DNA of 64,000 nucleotides from Actinobacillus capsulatus DSM 19761 (GTDB lineage Bacteria; Pseudomonadota; Gammaproteobacteria; Enterobacterales; Pasteurellaceae). Under the pieces are notes generated by a model. That model ran no database searches, had not been told where the DNA came from, and saw nothing but the letters and a program-made list of their open reading frames with translations. Positions within the stretch are counted from its first letter, which is position 1; the number at the start of each line of letters is the position of its first letter. Both the position numbers and the translations under genes were made by a program. Shown one piece after another: positions 1 through 11,698 of the stretch. The stretch lies in assembly GCF_000374285.1 (NCBI RefSeq), contig NZ_KB893937.1:60827-124826 (forward strand), given 5' to 3'.

Positions 1-1671
<1,671 letters not shown>

Positions 1672-2364
1672 TTAACCGCATAAGCTTTCACAAGGTACTC
1701 TATCGCGGTCTCTATCTAAACTTTTCACCCCGCAATGACGTAAATGGTATTTGGCTTTTGCGCAGTTATCCATCTGTTCACAACGACGTTTACTATTACT
1801 ACATTGGAAAGATAACTCCTCATTTTGGGATTTTTTCAATGATTTTAAAGAAGGTTGTTCATTTCGAACGACTTTCTTCATACTTTGATTTTGGTTTTCT
1901 ATGACATGGGTATTCTTAGGAGATTTAGAAAGTTCCTTGGTTTTCCCTGAACTATGCGCCACCAAGCGAGAAACGGACTGTTCTTTATTAATTTGTTCAA
2001 GATGTTGTGGAGAATAAGAGGAACGGATTGTGATATGAGCTTCATCTTCCGTTGATTCCGCTTTTGGTAATGGTGTTACTAAGCTATTACTTAAATAAGC
2101 TTGAGTAGGATTTTCCTGAATAAGAGATTGTGCTGATGTCGGTGTATAAACCGTAGTTCGAGGCACTGTTGGTAAAATTTTGGGGTTTTCCGACTCGACT
2201 TTTTCGGGGCCATAGGTAAACAATGACATGCTTGCCATAACTAAACCGAATAGACCACCGCAAGAATGGCTAATAAGTTTATTTTTTCCTTTTGTTTGCA
2301 ATAATTTAGAAATATAGTACCAAGCGTACCAAAATGTTCCGACAAACAAAAAAAATGAAAGCAT
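1672..2364 (-). CDS. membrane protein with C-terminal excalibur domain
   Basis: Protein of 230 residues. Two hydrophobic segments lie at about residues 1-20 and 34-50, followed by a polar, low-complexity linker to about residue 185. The C-terminal 45 residues are a Cys-rich excalibur-type domain: several Cys, a CGV turn, then D217-x-D219-x-D221 and C225-E226. In this family the acidic triad resembles a calcium loop and is found in secreted or surface proteins. The usual Gly after the third Asp (DGxPCE) is Arg here, which may weaken metal binding. The start is supported by TAGGAAT eight bases before the ATG. The function is unknown. Confidence 0.75.
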   Translation of the reverse strand: MLSFFLFVGTFWYAWYYISKLLQTKGKNKLISHSCGGLFGLVMASMSLFTYGPEKVESENPKILPTVPRTTVYTPTSAQSLIQENPTQAYLSNSLVTPLPKAESTEDEAHITIRSSYSPQHLEQINKEQSVSRLVAHSSGKTKELSKSPKNTHVIENQNQSMKKVVRNEQPSLKSLKKSQNEELSFQCSNSKRRCEQMDNCAKAKYHLRHCGVKSLDRDRDRVPCESLCG

Positions 2365-2398
2365 TATTAATTCCTATATAAGCTAAAAAATAAAGTAA

Positions 2399-2532
2399 GC
2401 GCCAAAAAAACGGAAATAATTATATTTATTAAGTCGGGATTTCTCAGTTTTTGGCGCAGGAGGTATAAATTAAAAGTTATCGCACTTCTTAAGGTAAGAC
2501 CTCCGCCTTGACAGCGTTAAAAGTCTATCCCG
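2399..2532. repeat. nested inverted repeats; possible structured RNA or leader
   Basis: Three complementary pairs lie in 134 bases: GCGCCAAAAA (2399-2408) with TTTTTGGCGC (2448-2457); GGAGGT (2459-2464) with ACCTCC (2499-2504), extended by GGC (2453-2455) with GCC (2505-2507); and an outer CGGGAT (2435-2440) with ATCCCG (2527-2532), which is followed by TTTTT. The first pair and the extended second pair compete for the same bases. On the minus strand the block lies directly in front of the excalibur gene; on the plus strand it precedes the FNR-type box. I cannot match it to a known RNA family. Confidence 0.35.
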
Positions 2533-2549
2533 TTTTTATATTATAAATA

Positions 2550-2563
2550 TTGATTTAAATCAA
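2550..2563. promoter_or_regulatory. FNR-type operator
   Basis: The sequence TTGATTTAAATCAA fits the FNR consensus TTGAT-N4-ATCAA at every defined position. It lies upstream of the broken pepE and of dcuC, a transporter class used in anaerobic fumarate respiration and known to be FNR-activated in E. coli. A promoter with the box near -41.5 would start transcription around 2598. I infer that dcuC is read from here through the pepE remnant. Confidence 0.6.
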
Positions 2564-2738
2564 TTAATTTATATAACTTTACAGAACTTTTTTGGTGGTG
2601 TGTTTTTGTGAAAAATATTGTTTACAGAACGAAATCCCAACTTATTTTGTGACGAGTATCAAAAAACAATATCTTATTTTTGATTTTTATTTCTATCACA
2701 AGATAATAAGGTTTAGAGTTAACAATAGAAGCATCATT

Positions 2739-3429
2739 ATGAAGAAATATGTTATTGATGAGCGGTTCAAAATATAAAGATACAGCTTATTTAGTGCATA
2801 CTTTGCCTTGGTTAGCACAATTTTTAGGACTATAAAGGCAAGAAAGTAGCTTTTGTGTCTTGTGCAGGCGTATGCCGTTCTTTTGATGGATATGAAATGA
2901 CCGTAAAAAACGCATTACAAGCTTTAGAGGTTGAAATCGTATCGGTGCATTGAGCCAAATTATCGAACAAGCAGATGTGATTTCGATTGGCGGCGGTAAT
3001 ACTTTCTGCTTATTGAAGCAAATGTATGAACATAATTTACTGGATGCTATCCGAACCAAAGTAAATAGCGGAGCGTCTTATTTCAGCTAGAGTGCCGGTG
3101 CAAATGTTGCTGGTAGTTCGATTATGACCACTAATGATATGCCGATTACTTACTCACCGTCTTTTAATGCGTTAAATCTCTTTCCACATCAAATTAATCC
3201 ACATTTTATTTCCGGCAAAATGCAAGGACATAATGGCGAAAGTCGAGAAGAGCGTTTGGAAGAATTTTTGATCGTTAACCCACAAGCTCAGGTTTATGCA
3301 CTGCCGGAGGGTACGGCCTTACACATTCAAGGAGAACAAGCGACCGTACTGGGAGCACAAAATATTCTCTGTTTTAGCAAAAATATGCAATTAACAACGC
3401 ATAGTGTACATTCAACATTTATTTACTAA
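2739..3429 (+). pseudogene. pepE: broken peptidase E (alpha-aspartyl dipeptidase)
   Basis: PepE is a cytoplasmic serine peptidase of family S51 that cleaves Asp-X dipeptides. Matching segments appear in order but in changing frames: [52 protein letters not shown] and [22 protein letters not shown] count at least four lesions: an extra A in the A-run just after the start (about 2744), a frameshift near 2830, a frame change with a stop near 2950, and TAG in place of the Trp codon just before the nucleophile Ser of the (G)WSAGAN motif (about 3087). The last 101 codons are open but cannot form an enzyme alone. The gene ends 10 bases before dcuC. Confidence 0.9.
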
Positions 3430-3438
3430 GGAATTTTT

Positions 3439-4737
3439 ATGGATGAGTTAAAACCTTTTGTTGCTGTGATAGGTATCTTAGCAACGATTTATCTGCTAAT
3501 TAAAAAATATGAAACCCGAACGGTATTAATTGGTATCGGTTTATTGATGTCAGTAGTGACGCTTAATCCGATGGGGGCATTAGACGCCTTTGCTAAATCA
3601 ATGACTTCAAGTGGTCTGATTATGGCGATTTGTTCCAGTATGGGTTTTGCTTATGTGATGAAATATACGCAATGCGACACGCATTTAGTTCATTTGCTTA
3701 CTAAACCGTTAAGCGGTTTGAAATTCTTTTTGATTCCGATTGCAACGATTCTGACTTTCTTTATCAATATTGCAATTCCTTCTGCAGCAGGTTGTGCGGC
3801 TGCGGTAGGGGCAACCTTAATTCCGGTATTAAAAAGTGCAAATATTCGACCAGCAACCGCCGGTGCGGCAATTTTAGCCGGTACATTCGGTTCGATGATG
3901 AGCCCTGGTTCTTCCCATTCGGCAATGTTAAGTGAAATGTCAAATTTAACCATTACCGAAGTGAATTTAGCCCACGCTCCTTACACAACGATTGCCGGTG
4001 CTATCGGTGCGATTGCTTTAACGGTCATGGCAATTATTTTGAAAGATTACGGTGAGGAACACCGTAAAGCCTATTTAGCTGAACACCAAAATGCAGAAAC
4101 TAAATTTAGCGGCGTTAATCCGTTATATGCGCTCGCACCGTTATTACCGTTAATTATTCTGGTTATCGGCGGTACCGAATTACAAAAAGCGCCGGGCTTA
4201 GAATGGGCACAAATGGGCGTACCGCAAGCGATGTTAATCGGTGCGATTTATGCGATTATTGTAACCCGTATTTCACCGGTTAAAATTACCGAAGAATTTT
4301 TCAACGGTATGGGTAATTCGTATGCTAATGTTCTCGGTATTATTATTGCCGCAAGTGTGTTTGTCTCCGGCTTAAAAGCAACCGGTGCGGTGGATTCAGC
4401 GATTGAATTCCTTAAACATTCAAATGAATTTGTGCGTTGGGGAGCAACTATCGGTCCGTTCCTAATGGGGATTGTTACTGGCTCGGGAGACGCAGCAGCG
4501 ATCGCATTTAATACGGCTGTAACACCACACGCAATGGAATTGGGTTATACCCACGTGAATTTAGGGATGGCGGCAGCAATTGCCGGTGCTATCGGTCGTA
4601 CGATGTCACCGATTGCCGGAGTGACGATTGTTTGTGCAGGATTGGCTATGGTTAGTCCGGTCGAAATGGTAAAACGTACCGCACCCGGTATGATTTTAGC
4701 AACGTTATTTTTAGCTAATGTAGCGATAAAAAAATAA
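3439..4737 (+). CDS. dcuC: anaerobic C4-dicarboxylate transporter, DcuC family
   Basis: Inner-membrane carrier of the DcuC family, which moves succinate, fumarate or malate during fumarate respiration. The 432 residues are almost wholly hydrophobic, with about a dozen membrane segments; E. coli DcuC is 461 residues. Family-typical stretches include IPSAAGCAAAVGATLIPVL, GSMMSPGSSHSAM and VTGSGDAAAIAFN. Translation starts after TAAGGAATTTTT. It follows the decayed pepE by 10 bases, so the two were probably one transcription unit, and the FNR-type box at 2550 fits anaerobic induction. It ends in a strong hairpin shared with convergent serS. DcuD-like substrate differences cannot be excluded. Confidence 0.88.
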   Translation: MDELKPFVAVIGILATIYLLIKKYETRTVLIGIGLLMSVVTLNPMGALDAFAKSMTSSGLIMAICSSMGFAYVMKYTQCDTHLVHLLTKPLSGLKFFLIPIATILTFFINIAIPSAAGCAAAVGATLIPVLKSANIRPATAGAAILAGTFGSMMSPGSSHSAMLSEMSNLTITEVNLAHAPYTTIAGAIGAIALTVMAIILKDYGEEHRKAYLAEHQNAETKFSGVNPLYALAPLLPLIILVIGGTELQKAPGLEWAQMGVPQAMLIGAIYAIIVTRISPVKITEEFFNGMGNSYANVLGIIIAASVFVSGLKATGAVDSAIEFLKHSNEFVRWGATIGPFLMGIVTGSGDAAAIAFNTAVTPHAMELGYTHVNLGMAAAIAGAIGRTMSPIAGVTIVCAGLAMVSPVEMVKRTAPGMILATLFLANVAIKK

Positions 4738-4778
4738 GCGGTCTGAATTTGCAAAAAATTAACAAATTCAGACCGCTT
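4736..4778. terminator. bidirectional terminator built from an uptake-sequence pair
   Basis: A 16-base perfect inverted repeat (4736-4751 with 4763-4778) whose outer arms are AAGCGGTC and GACCGCTT. It overlaps the dcuC stop codon and lies 22 bases from the serS stop, so it can end both convergent transcripts. Two USS copies facing each other are a common Pasteurellaceae terminator design. Confidence 0.8.
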
Positions 4779-4799
4779 GTGTTTATTTCAGTAGAGCGA

Positions 4800-6110
<1,311 letters not shown>

Positions 6111-6223
6111 TTATTCCTTAATTTTTAATTGTGACTACGGACGGCACAGATGGCTCGGCGATGTAAAAAACGGGTCAAATTTGACCGCTTGTTCCGTGCT
6201 TGCTGTTATCCGTAGTTTTGAAA

Positions 6224-6703
6224 TTAGCCACGATTTGCGTTTTTCATAATACGCTGTTTTGCTACTTGCCATTCACGGTCTTTAATGTCTTCACGTTTAT
6301 CGTGGAGTTTTTTACCTTTTGCCACGCCGACTTTCACTTTCGCCCACGCATTTTTCCAGTAGAGCGATAATGCCACAACTGTCATGCCATCTCGATTTAC
6401 TTTACCGAATAGCGAATCCAGTTCACGTTTATTCAATAACAATTTGCGGGTACGAGTCGGGTCACAAACAATGTGAGTGGAAGCCATATTCAATGGGGTA
6501 ATGGTTGCACCGAACAGAAATGCTTCGCCGTTACGAAATGTCACGTAACTGTCACCGATATTCGCCTTACCGGCACGCAGCGATTTTACTTCCCAGCCTT
6601 GTAATTCTAAGCCGGCTTCAATTTCTTCTTCGATAAAATATTCATGACGAGCACGTTTATTTAGTGCAATCGTATTCGAAGCTACTTTTGGTTTTTTTGC
6701 CAT
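6224..6703 (-). CDS. smpB: SsrA-binding protein SmpB
   Basis: Binds tmRNA and brings it to stalled ribosomes for trans-translation. The 159 residues fit the family. Seen are the beta-barrel signatures [38 protein letters not shown] and the basic C-terminal tail ([18 protein letters not shown]), which inserts into the decoding site. A short gap separates it from serS. No tmRNA gene is visible in this window. Confidence 0.97.
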
Positions 6704-6836
6704 AATTTAAAAAGATTGAGAAAAATTTATAAGATTCTACCGCAAAGCCGCCTAACAGTGAACAGTAACCGTTTAAAATCAAGCAACAAGCGGTTAAATT
6801 TGCGAAAAATTTTGCAAAAATGACCGCTTGCCATTG

Positions 6837-8246
6837 TTATTCCAACATATCCGCCAATAAGAATTGTAACACCGCATCCATACGTAAATGCGGAATCGGT
6901 TCACCGTAGGCGAGCGGTTTCGGTTCAAACTGATCGAACTCAAAGCGGTTAAATTGCCAATAATTTGCATCGGGTAAACGGCTTGGTACCGTGCCGGGGT
7001 AAAGCGTCACTTGTTTTTTATCGGTTGAACGAATGCCTCGAATCGCTTTAATTTGCGTACCGTTTTGGGTAACCACCACCGGAGCGGTCGCTCGAATTGC
7101 CGAAATGGCGTGATAGCCGGTTTCAATACCGTCAAAAGCGGCGTGTCGTCCGCCTTCTTGCACTAACTGACGCATTAAGCTTTCTAAATTTGGCAGTTGA
7201 TCGCTGGTGATATGATCCGCTTTGGTTGCGACAAATAATAGCTTATCGATATTGGATGAAAACAGACGACGAAACAGCGAACGGTTGCCGTAATGAAAAT
7301 GCTTGAATAATTGTTGCAAGCCGATTTTCATTTCTAAAAATGCCTCTAAGCCGTAGTTTAACGGCGTTAAGCAATCGGCAAGAATCACTTGGCGGTCGAA
7401 TTGTGAAAAATAGTCTTCATAAAACGGTTTAACAATCTTTTGTTGATATTGATTGTAACGTTTTTTAAGCATTTGGAACGTGCTGTTTGCCGACGAGTTC
7501 TCGAGTTTTTCCCAATCCGCTTCACTTAAATCTAATAACGGGAAGAATTGAAAAACCGGTGCACCCTTTGAATTTTCAGTCGGTAAGACAAATCGTCCCG
7601 GCTGAATATATTGCATACCGGCTTGTTTACATTCCAACAAATAAGCAGTGTAAATTTCGCTTAATTCGGCAAGTTGGTTTTCGTCTGCTTTAGCAAAAAG
7701 ATCTAATTTTTTGACCGCTTGTAACCAAGGCTGTGCCAGTTCCGCACGTTTTCCTTTATGCACTAATTGCTGAGCTTGTGACCATTGTTTGAAAGATTGC
7801 GAGAGTAGCGGTAAGTCCAACAGCCACTCGCCCGGATAATCGAAAATATCCAAGTAGAGCGTACCGGTTTCTTTTAAATGTTTGATTAAACCGTCTTGGC
7901 GTTGGTAACGGATCGCTAAACGAATTTCACTGATACCGGTGGTGGAAGGCGCCCATACCGGCGGATCGTTTTCTAAACATTGACGGTTTTTATCGTATTC
8001 AAAACGGGGAATAGTCAAGTCGCCCTGTTCAACTCGCTTTACCGAAAGGATTTGCCCGTTGCGAGCCGCTCCAAATAAGTTGACGTGCGCATGGCTGTCT
8101 TTATTGATATGCAATAGCTGATCGACAAAACTGGTAATAAAGGCAGTTTTGCCGCTACGGCTTAAACCGGTCACGGCAAGGCGAAGATGATTATCTAAAC
8201 CACGTTGCACAAATTTATGCAGTTTGCTTTGGATTTTGTTAAACAT
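6837..8246 (-). CDS. ycjX: YcjX-family P-loop GTPase-like protein
   Basis: Belongs to the YcjX family (DUF463), P-loop proteins of unresolved function often tied to envelope stress in enterobacteria. The Walker A motif is GLSRSGKTA near the N terminus. Other family stretches are LDIFDYPGEWLLDLPLL, FRRLFSSNIDKLLFVATKADH and the C-terminal PHLRMDAVLQFLLAD. I chose the internal ATG at 8246 (MFNKIQSKLHKF) because the family begins there; the frame stays open upstream to 8291. It is divergent from the CYTH gene with a gap of under 70 bases, so the promoters overlap. YcjF, its usual partner, is not adjacent here. Confidence 0.88.
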   Translation of the reverse strand: MFNKIQSKLHKFVQRGLDNHLRLAVTGLSRSGKTAFITSFVDQLLHINKDSHAHVNLFGAARNGQILSVKRVEQGDLTIPRFEYDKNRQCLENDPPVWAPSTTGISEIRLAIRYQRQDGLIKHLKETGTLYLDIFDYPGEWLLDLPLLSQSFKQWSQAQQLVHKGKRAELAQPWLQAVKKLDLFAKADENQLAELSEIYTAYLLECKQAGMQYIQPGRFVLPTENSKGAPVFQFFPLLDLSEADWEKLENSSANSTFQMLKKRYNQYQQKIVKPFYEDYFSQFDRQVILADCLTPLNYGLEAFLEMKIGLQQLFKHFHYGNRSLFRRLFSSNIDKLLFVATKADHITSDQLPNLESLMRQLVQEGGRHAAFDGIETGYHAISAIRATAPVVVTQNGTQIKAIRGIRSTDKKQVTLYPGTVPSRLPDANYWQFNRFEFDQFEPKPLAYGEPIPHLRMDAVLQFLLADMLE

Positions 8247-8312
8247 TTCTCGAATACGCTGTAAATTGTTAAAATAAAACGAATTATACAACTAAATAAA
8301 CGGGATACTTTA

Positions 8313-9152
8313 ATGGAAAATGAAATCGAGCTAAAAATCATGTTAAAAGCGGAGAATGTGGAAGCATTAGCGGATTGGTTTACACAACAGAATGTTTTGT
8401 CGCAAGCGACCGATATATTAGGGAACACTTATTTTGATACGCCGGAACAGTTTTTTGCCCAGCAAAAAATGGGGTTGCGAGTGCGTAACCATAATCAAAA
8501 GTACGAGATGACTTTAAAAACGAAGGGTGAAGTTGTCGATGGGTTGCATATGCGCCCTGAATATAACTTACCGTTGGAAAGCTATCAGCCGGATTTCAAG
8601 CGGTTAAATTCGCACTTTAATTTGCAAATCTCACAAGCGGAACAGATTGCGCAGCAACTTTCGCCAACTTTTAGTACCGATTTTACTCGCCGTAAATGGC
8701 TAATTAAGTGCAATCAATCGCAAATTGAAGTGGCATTGGATCAAGGCATGATAAAAAATGGTTTTGGTGAGGAAACGATTTGTGAATTGGAGTTGGAACT
8801 TAAAAGCGGTAACCTAAATGATATCTTGTTGTTATTAAAGCAAATGCCACGTAAAGACGGTATGTGGTTTAGTAATTTAAGTAAAGCGCAACGAGGCTAT
8901 TTAGTTGGACAAGTGGTTAAATTTAAGCAACAAATTAGCAAAGCGATCGAGAATAGTTCCGGTGAGGCATTACTGCAACAATTAGCGGATTATATTCGTA
9001 CCGTTGAACAAGATTTAGAAGTATTAGATTACTTTAAGCAATTAGCGGGTTTGCCACTGAACAGTTGGGCAGAAGCGCAGCAATATTTAACAAGCAAAGC
9101 CTATTTTGAAGAGAATCTAGCAAAAATCGAACAACGTTTATCAAAAAACTAA
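8313..9152 (+). CDS. ygiF: CYTH-domain inorganic triphosphatase, short YgiF type
   Basis: CYTH proteins fold as a tunnel that hydrolyses triphosphates with Mg. The hallmark ExExK is present at the N terminus (EIELKI), followed by tunnel-wall strands such as GNTYFDTP, GLRVRNHNQKYEMTLKTK and ELELELKSG. E. coli YgiF is 433 residues with a C-terminal CHAD domain; this protein is 279, and its tail after about residue 205 (KAIENSSGEALLQQLADYIRT and on) is only a short helical region. It is thus a natural short form rather than a visible truncation. It starts divergently from ycjX. Confidence 0.85.
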   Translation: MENEIELKIMLKAENVEALADWFTQQNVLSQATDILGNTYFDTPEQFFAQQKMGLRVRNHNQKYEMTLKTKGEVVDGLHMRPEYNLPLESYQPDFKRLNSHFNLQISQAEQIAQQLSPTFSTDFTRRKWLIKCNQSQIEVALDQGMIKNGFGEETICELELELKSGNLNDILLLLKQMPRKDGMWFSNLSKAQRGYLVGQVVKFKQQISKAIENSSGEALLQQLADYIRTVEQDLEVLDYFKQLAGLPLNSWAEAQQYLTSKAYFEENLAKIEQRLSKN

Positions 9153-9182
9153 AAAATGCCACTACATTGAGTGGCGTTTGGT

Positions 9183-9635
9183 TTATTTTACAACTTCAAA
9201 CGGTTGTGGAGGGAATACTACATCATTCACTTGAATTGTTAAGCTATATTTCCCTGTCGGGTCAGTCTTTTCAAAGCTCCAACATTTATCTAAGCGTTCG
9301 TTATTCGAACCTTTTAATAATGTGGTAATACGGTGGGTTTGTTGATCGGATGTCGAGACCACATTACCGTCTTCAGACGTTACTTTTAAGGTTGAAGGGG
9401 CTTGTAAAACTTCAATCACTTGGTTAGACGCTTTAAACGGCATATTAAATGCAACCCAACAGAGTTGGTGTTTTTTGCTGAGTGAAAGCTGATTGTTCGC
9501 TACCGGGCTTGGTACGTTGCTGCTCATATCCAACACTTGCATTCTCAGCATTGGTTGAGTGTTAACCGCCGGTTTGGTTTCTGCATAGCTTGAAACGCTC
9601 ATTGCTGTGAGTGCAAGTGCAAATAATTTTTTCAT
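9183..9635 (-). CDS. secreted hypothetical protein
   Basis: A 150-residue protein with a clear Sec signal peptide ([18 protein letters not shown], cut before ET). The mature part is small, beta-rich in appearance and has two Cys residues (in HQLCWVAF and DKCWSFEK) that could form one disulfide in the periplasm. Its ATG overlaps the stop of the upstream yoaH-like gene as ATGA, so translation of the two is probably coupled. I do not recognise a named family; similar short periplasmic proteins occur in Pasteurellaceae. Confidence 0.75.
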   Translation of the reverse strand: MKKLFALALTAMSVSSYAETKPAVNTQPMLRMQVLDMSSNVPSPVANNQLSLSKKHQLCWVAFNMPFKASNQVIEVLQAPSTLKVTSEDGNVVSTSDQQTHRITTLLKGSNNERLDKCWSFEKTDPTGKYSLTIQVNDVVFPPQPFEVVK

Positions 9636-9796
9636 GAATTGTTCTCCGATGTATTTTTCTGATGAGCTTCTCTTAAACGATTGGCAATAATTTGAATCGC
9701 TTTGCCACTGCTTACGCCTTGCGCCATCAGTTCTTGAATTTGTTCCACAGCAGCTTGTTGCTGTTCATGGGTTAAAGAAAGTAGAGCATTATCCAT
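9632..9796 (-). CDS. yoaH: YoaH / UPF0181 family small protein
   Basis: A 54-residue protein containing [20 protein letters not shown] and [15 protein letters not shown], which closely match the UPF0181 family (E. coli YoaH). The family has no known function; the sequence reads as two amphipathic helices. The start is set by AAGGAT upstream of the ATG at 9796. The stop overlaps the next start in the frame-shifting ATGA arrangement at 9632-9635, coupling it to a secreted protein. truC lies 16 bases upstream on the same strand. Confidence 0.85.
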   Translation of the reverse strand: MDNALLSLTHEQQQAAVEQIQELMAQGVSSGKAIQIIANRLREAHQKNTSENNS

Positions 9797-9812
9797 ATAG
9801 AATCCTTAATGT

Positions 9813-10541
9813 CTAATAAAAATGGCTAAATTGCCAATTGAATTGCATAAACAAACGTTGCCATTGTTCATCAAGCGGTGCAAAAATTTCGATTTTTTGC
9901 GCTGTTTTCGGATGTGTAAATTTCAAAAAATGCGAATGTAGCATTAATCGGTCACAACCGGTTTTCTCGGTTAAAGTACGATTTTGGTGCAAGTCACCGT
10001 ATTTGGTATCGCCCATAATCGGATGAAATAAATGCTTCATATGGCGGCGTAGTTGGTGCTTACGTCCCGTTTTCGGTAATAATTCAACCAAACTGTAACG
10101 TGCCGTTTGGTGTTTACCTGCCGGATAAGGCATTTCGACACTTGCAAGATTTTGGTAAAAAGTGACCGCTTGTTGGGCTTCTTTCGGCTGAGAAAACTTA
10201 TCGGCAATTTTGTCTAGAATTACTTTTAATGGATAATCGATCTCGCCTTTGTCGAGCAGATAGCCCCGCACCACTGCTAAATAGCCTTTTTCCATTTGGT
10301 GCTGTTCAAATTGTTCACTCATTAGGCGAGTCATTTCACTATTTAATGCAAACAATAACACACCGGAAGTCGGGCGATCTAAGCGATGAATCGGGAAGAC
10401 GTGCTGACCGATTTGATCACGTAACGTTTGCATTGCAAACTGCGTTTCGTGTTTATCCAGCCATGATCGGTGAACTAACATTCCAGCCGGTTTGTTGATA
10501 GCAATCAGTTCATCATCACGGTATAAAATTTCCAGTTCCAT
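9813..10541 (-). CDS. truC: tRNA pseudouridine(65) synthase TruC
   Basis: Converts U65 in tRNA to pseudouridine. RluA-family fold: the catalytic Asp is D55 within HRLDRPTSG (52-60), with KPAGMLVH before it and LLPKTGRKHQLRRHMKHL and GDTKYGD after it. The 242 residues match TruC rather than the longer RluA or RluC, which carry S4 domains. It abuts yqcC with no gap, the same pairing as yqcC-truC in E. coli, which supports the TruC assignment. Confidence 0.92.
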   Translation of the reverse strand: MELEILYRDDELIAINKPAGMLVHRSWLDKHETQFAMQTLRDQIGQHVFPIHRLDRPTSGVLLFALNSEMTRLMSEQFEQHQMEKGYLAVVRGYLLDKGEIDYPLKVILDKIADKFSQPKEAQQAVTFYQNLASVEMPYPAGKHQTARYSLVELLPKTGRKHQLRRHMKHLFHPIMGDTKYGDLHQNRTLTEKTGCDRLMLHSHFLKFTHPKTAQKIEIFAPLDEQWQRLFMQFNWQFSHFY

Positions 10542-10853
10542 TTAGTCCTTTAATAATAATTCAATCAATAACACTGGCTGATGAATCGCTTGTAAATAGC
10601 TTTCGTCTTTTAGGGCTTCTTCCAAGTAAGGCGTAATTGAAAAGTTGCGTGGTAAATCTGCACCAGCATCTAAAAGCGCGTGCATACGAGGAATAAAAAT
10701 CCATTGTAACCATTGAGTCGGGCTAAGCGTTCCGATACAAAACGGCTGATCGTTCGCTAAGTCTTCCAAGCTCGGCGCAACCGCATCCCATTGCTTGTGC
10801 GTACGCAACGCAATTTCTAAATCGGTTAAATGTTGTCTAACTTTGGTTTTCAT
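10542..10853 (-). CDS. yqcC: YqcC family protein
   Basis: A 103-residue helical protein of the YqcC family (DUF446), unknown function. The typical SPTQWLQWIFIPRMHALLDAG stretch is present. It precedes truC without a gap, and the pair is conserved from enterobacteria to Pasteurellaceae, suggesting a shared role around tRNA modification, though this is only inferred from context. The Fic gene lies just upstream on the same strand. Confidence 0.88.
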   Translation of the reverse strand: MKTKVRQHLTDLEIALRTHKQWDAVAPSLEDLANDQPFCIGTLSPTQWLQWIFIPRMHALLDAGADLPRNFSITPYLEEALKDESYLQAIHQPVLLIELLLKD

Positions 10854-10855
10854 AT

Positions 10856-11614
10856 TTAATTGAGTTCGTTAATCCAGTTCGGGTAAATAAGGTTTAAGGT
10901 GCGTTCCATTGTTTCATAAACGGCTTTCGCAATAAACTCCGTGATCGGTTGATAATTGCCTAAATCACCTAACGCCAATGCACGATAATAGTCAGCTCGA
11001 TTCTCAGCTTTTAAAATCGTCACTTGGAAACCTGCTTTCATTAATTCTAAATTCATCAATAAACGTCCAGTACGTCCATTACCATCAATAAAAGGGTGAA
11101 TTGCCACAAATTTGTTATGTAGCATCGCAATGCGTTCAATAGGTTCTAATATATTGAGGTTTTCTTGGTTCCAACGCATTAATTCTTCCATTTGCGGATG
11201 AACTAAAAAAGGTTGTGGAGGTTGATGTTCCGCGCCATTAATGACGACTGGTACATTACGGTATTGTCCGGCTTCTCGTGCATTATCGGTTTTTTGTAGT
11301 AACAAATAGTGGAAATTTTTTATTGTCACTTCTGTCAGCGGTGCATTTTCTTTTACGAGATCGATTAAGTAACCAATCGCCTCTTGGTGATTAATAATAT
11401 CTAAATGATCCTTAAAAGGCTTTCCGTTAGCGGTAATGCCACTTTCAAGTAACACGCGAGTTTCAAATATATCTAATGTATTTCCTTCTATCGCATTGGA
11501 TTGCTGATTATATTTCAGCATTAAATCCGCTTGAATGTTTTTCATTACAGCAATATTGAGAGGACGATGCTTATCAAGCAAAGTACGCATTTTATGAAGT
11601 TTGGTAATAAGCAT
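10856..11614 (-). CDS. Fic-family protein adenylyltransferase, class II
   Basis: Fic enzymes transfer AMP, or another phosphate-linked group, from a nucleotide to a target protein. The full active loop HPFIDGNGRTGR is at residues 173-184, with catalytic H173 and the metal- and phosphate-binding residues intact. An inhibitory motif, SNAIEGN at 39-45 (E43), lies N-terminal to the Fic core, so this is a class II, self-inhibited Fic protein. No antitoxin partner is needed or seen. I chose the ATG at 11614; the frame stays open to 11767 but that would overlap trpC. An ATG at 11590 is also possible, and neither has a good ribosome-binding site. The target is unknown. Confidence 0.85.
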   Translation of the reverse strand: MLITKLHKMRTLLDKHRPLNIAVMKNIQADLMLKYNQQSNAIEGNTLDIFETRVLLESGITANGKPFKDHLDIINHQEAIGYLIDLVKENAPLTEVTIKNFHYLLLQKTDNAREAGQYRNVPVVINGAEHQPPQPFLVHPQMEELMRWNQENLNILEPIERIAMLHNKFVAIHPFIDGNGRTGRLLMNLELMKAGFQVTILKAENRADYYRALALGDLGNYQPITEFIAKAVYETMERTLNLIYPNWINELN

Positions 11615-11698
11615 AGTGAATTTATTGATAAATAAAAATAAGTGCCGTATTCTAGCATTATCTGTGTTATCCACCAATTCATAATAAAAAGAGAAAAT

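Noticed and set aside
2592..2777. 61-residue plus-strand frame before pepE
   Set aside because: A+T-rich chance frame that runs into the frameshifted start of pepE; it has no ribosome site, and its end is the pepE start read out of frame.
3690..3953. Antisense frames inside dcuC, pntAB, tamB, gyrB and other genes
   Set aside because: They lie wholly opposite well-supported genes, lack ribosome sites and arise from the biased codon use of the coding strand.
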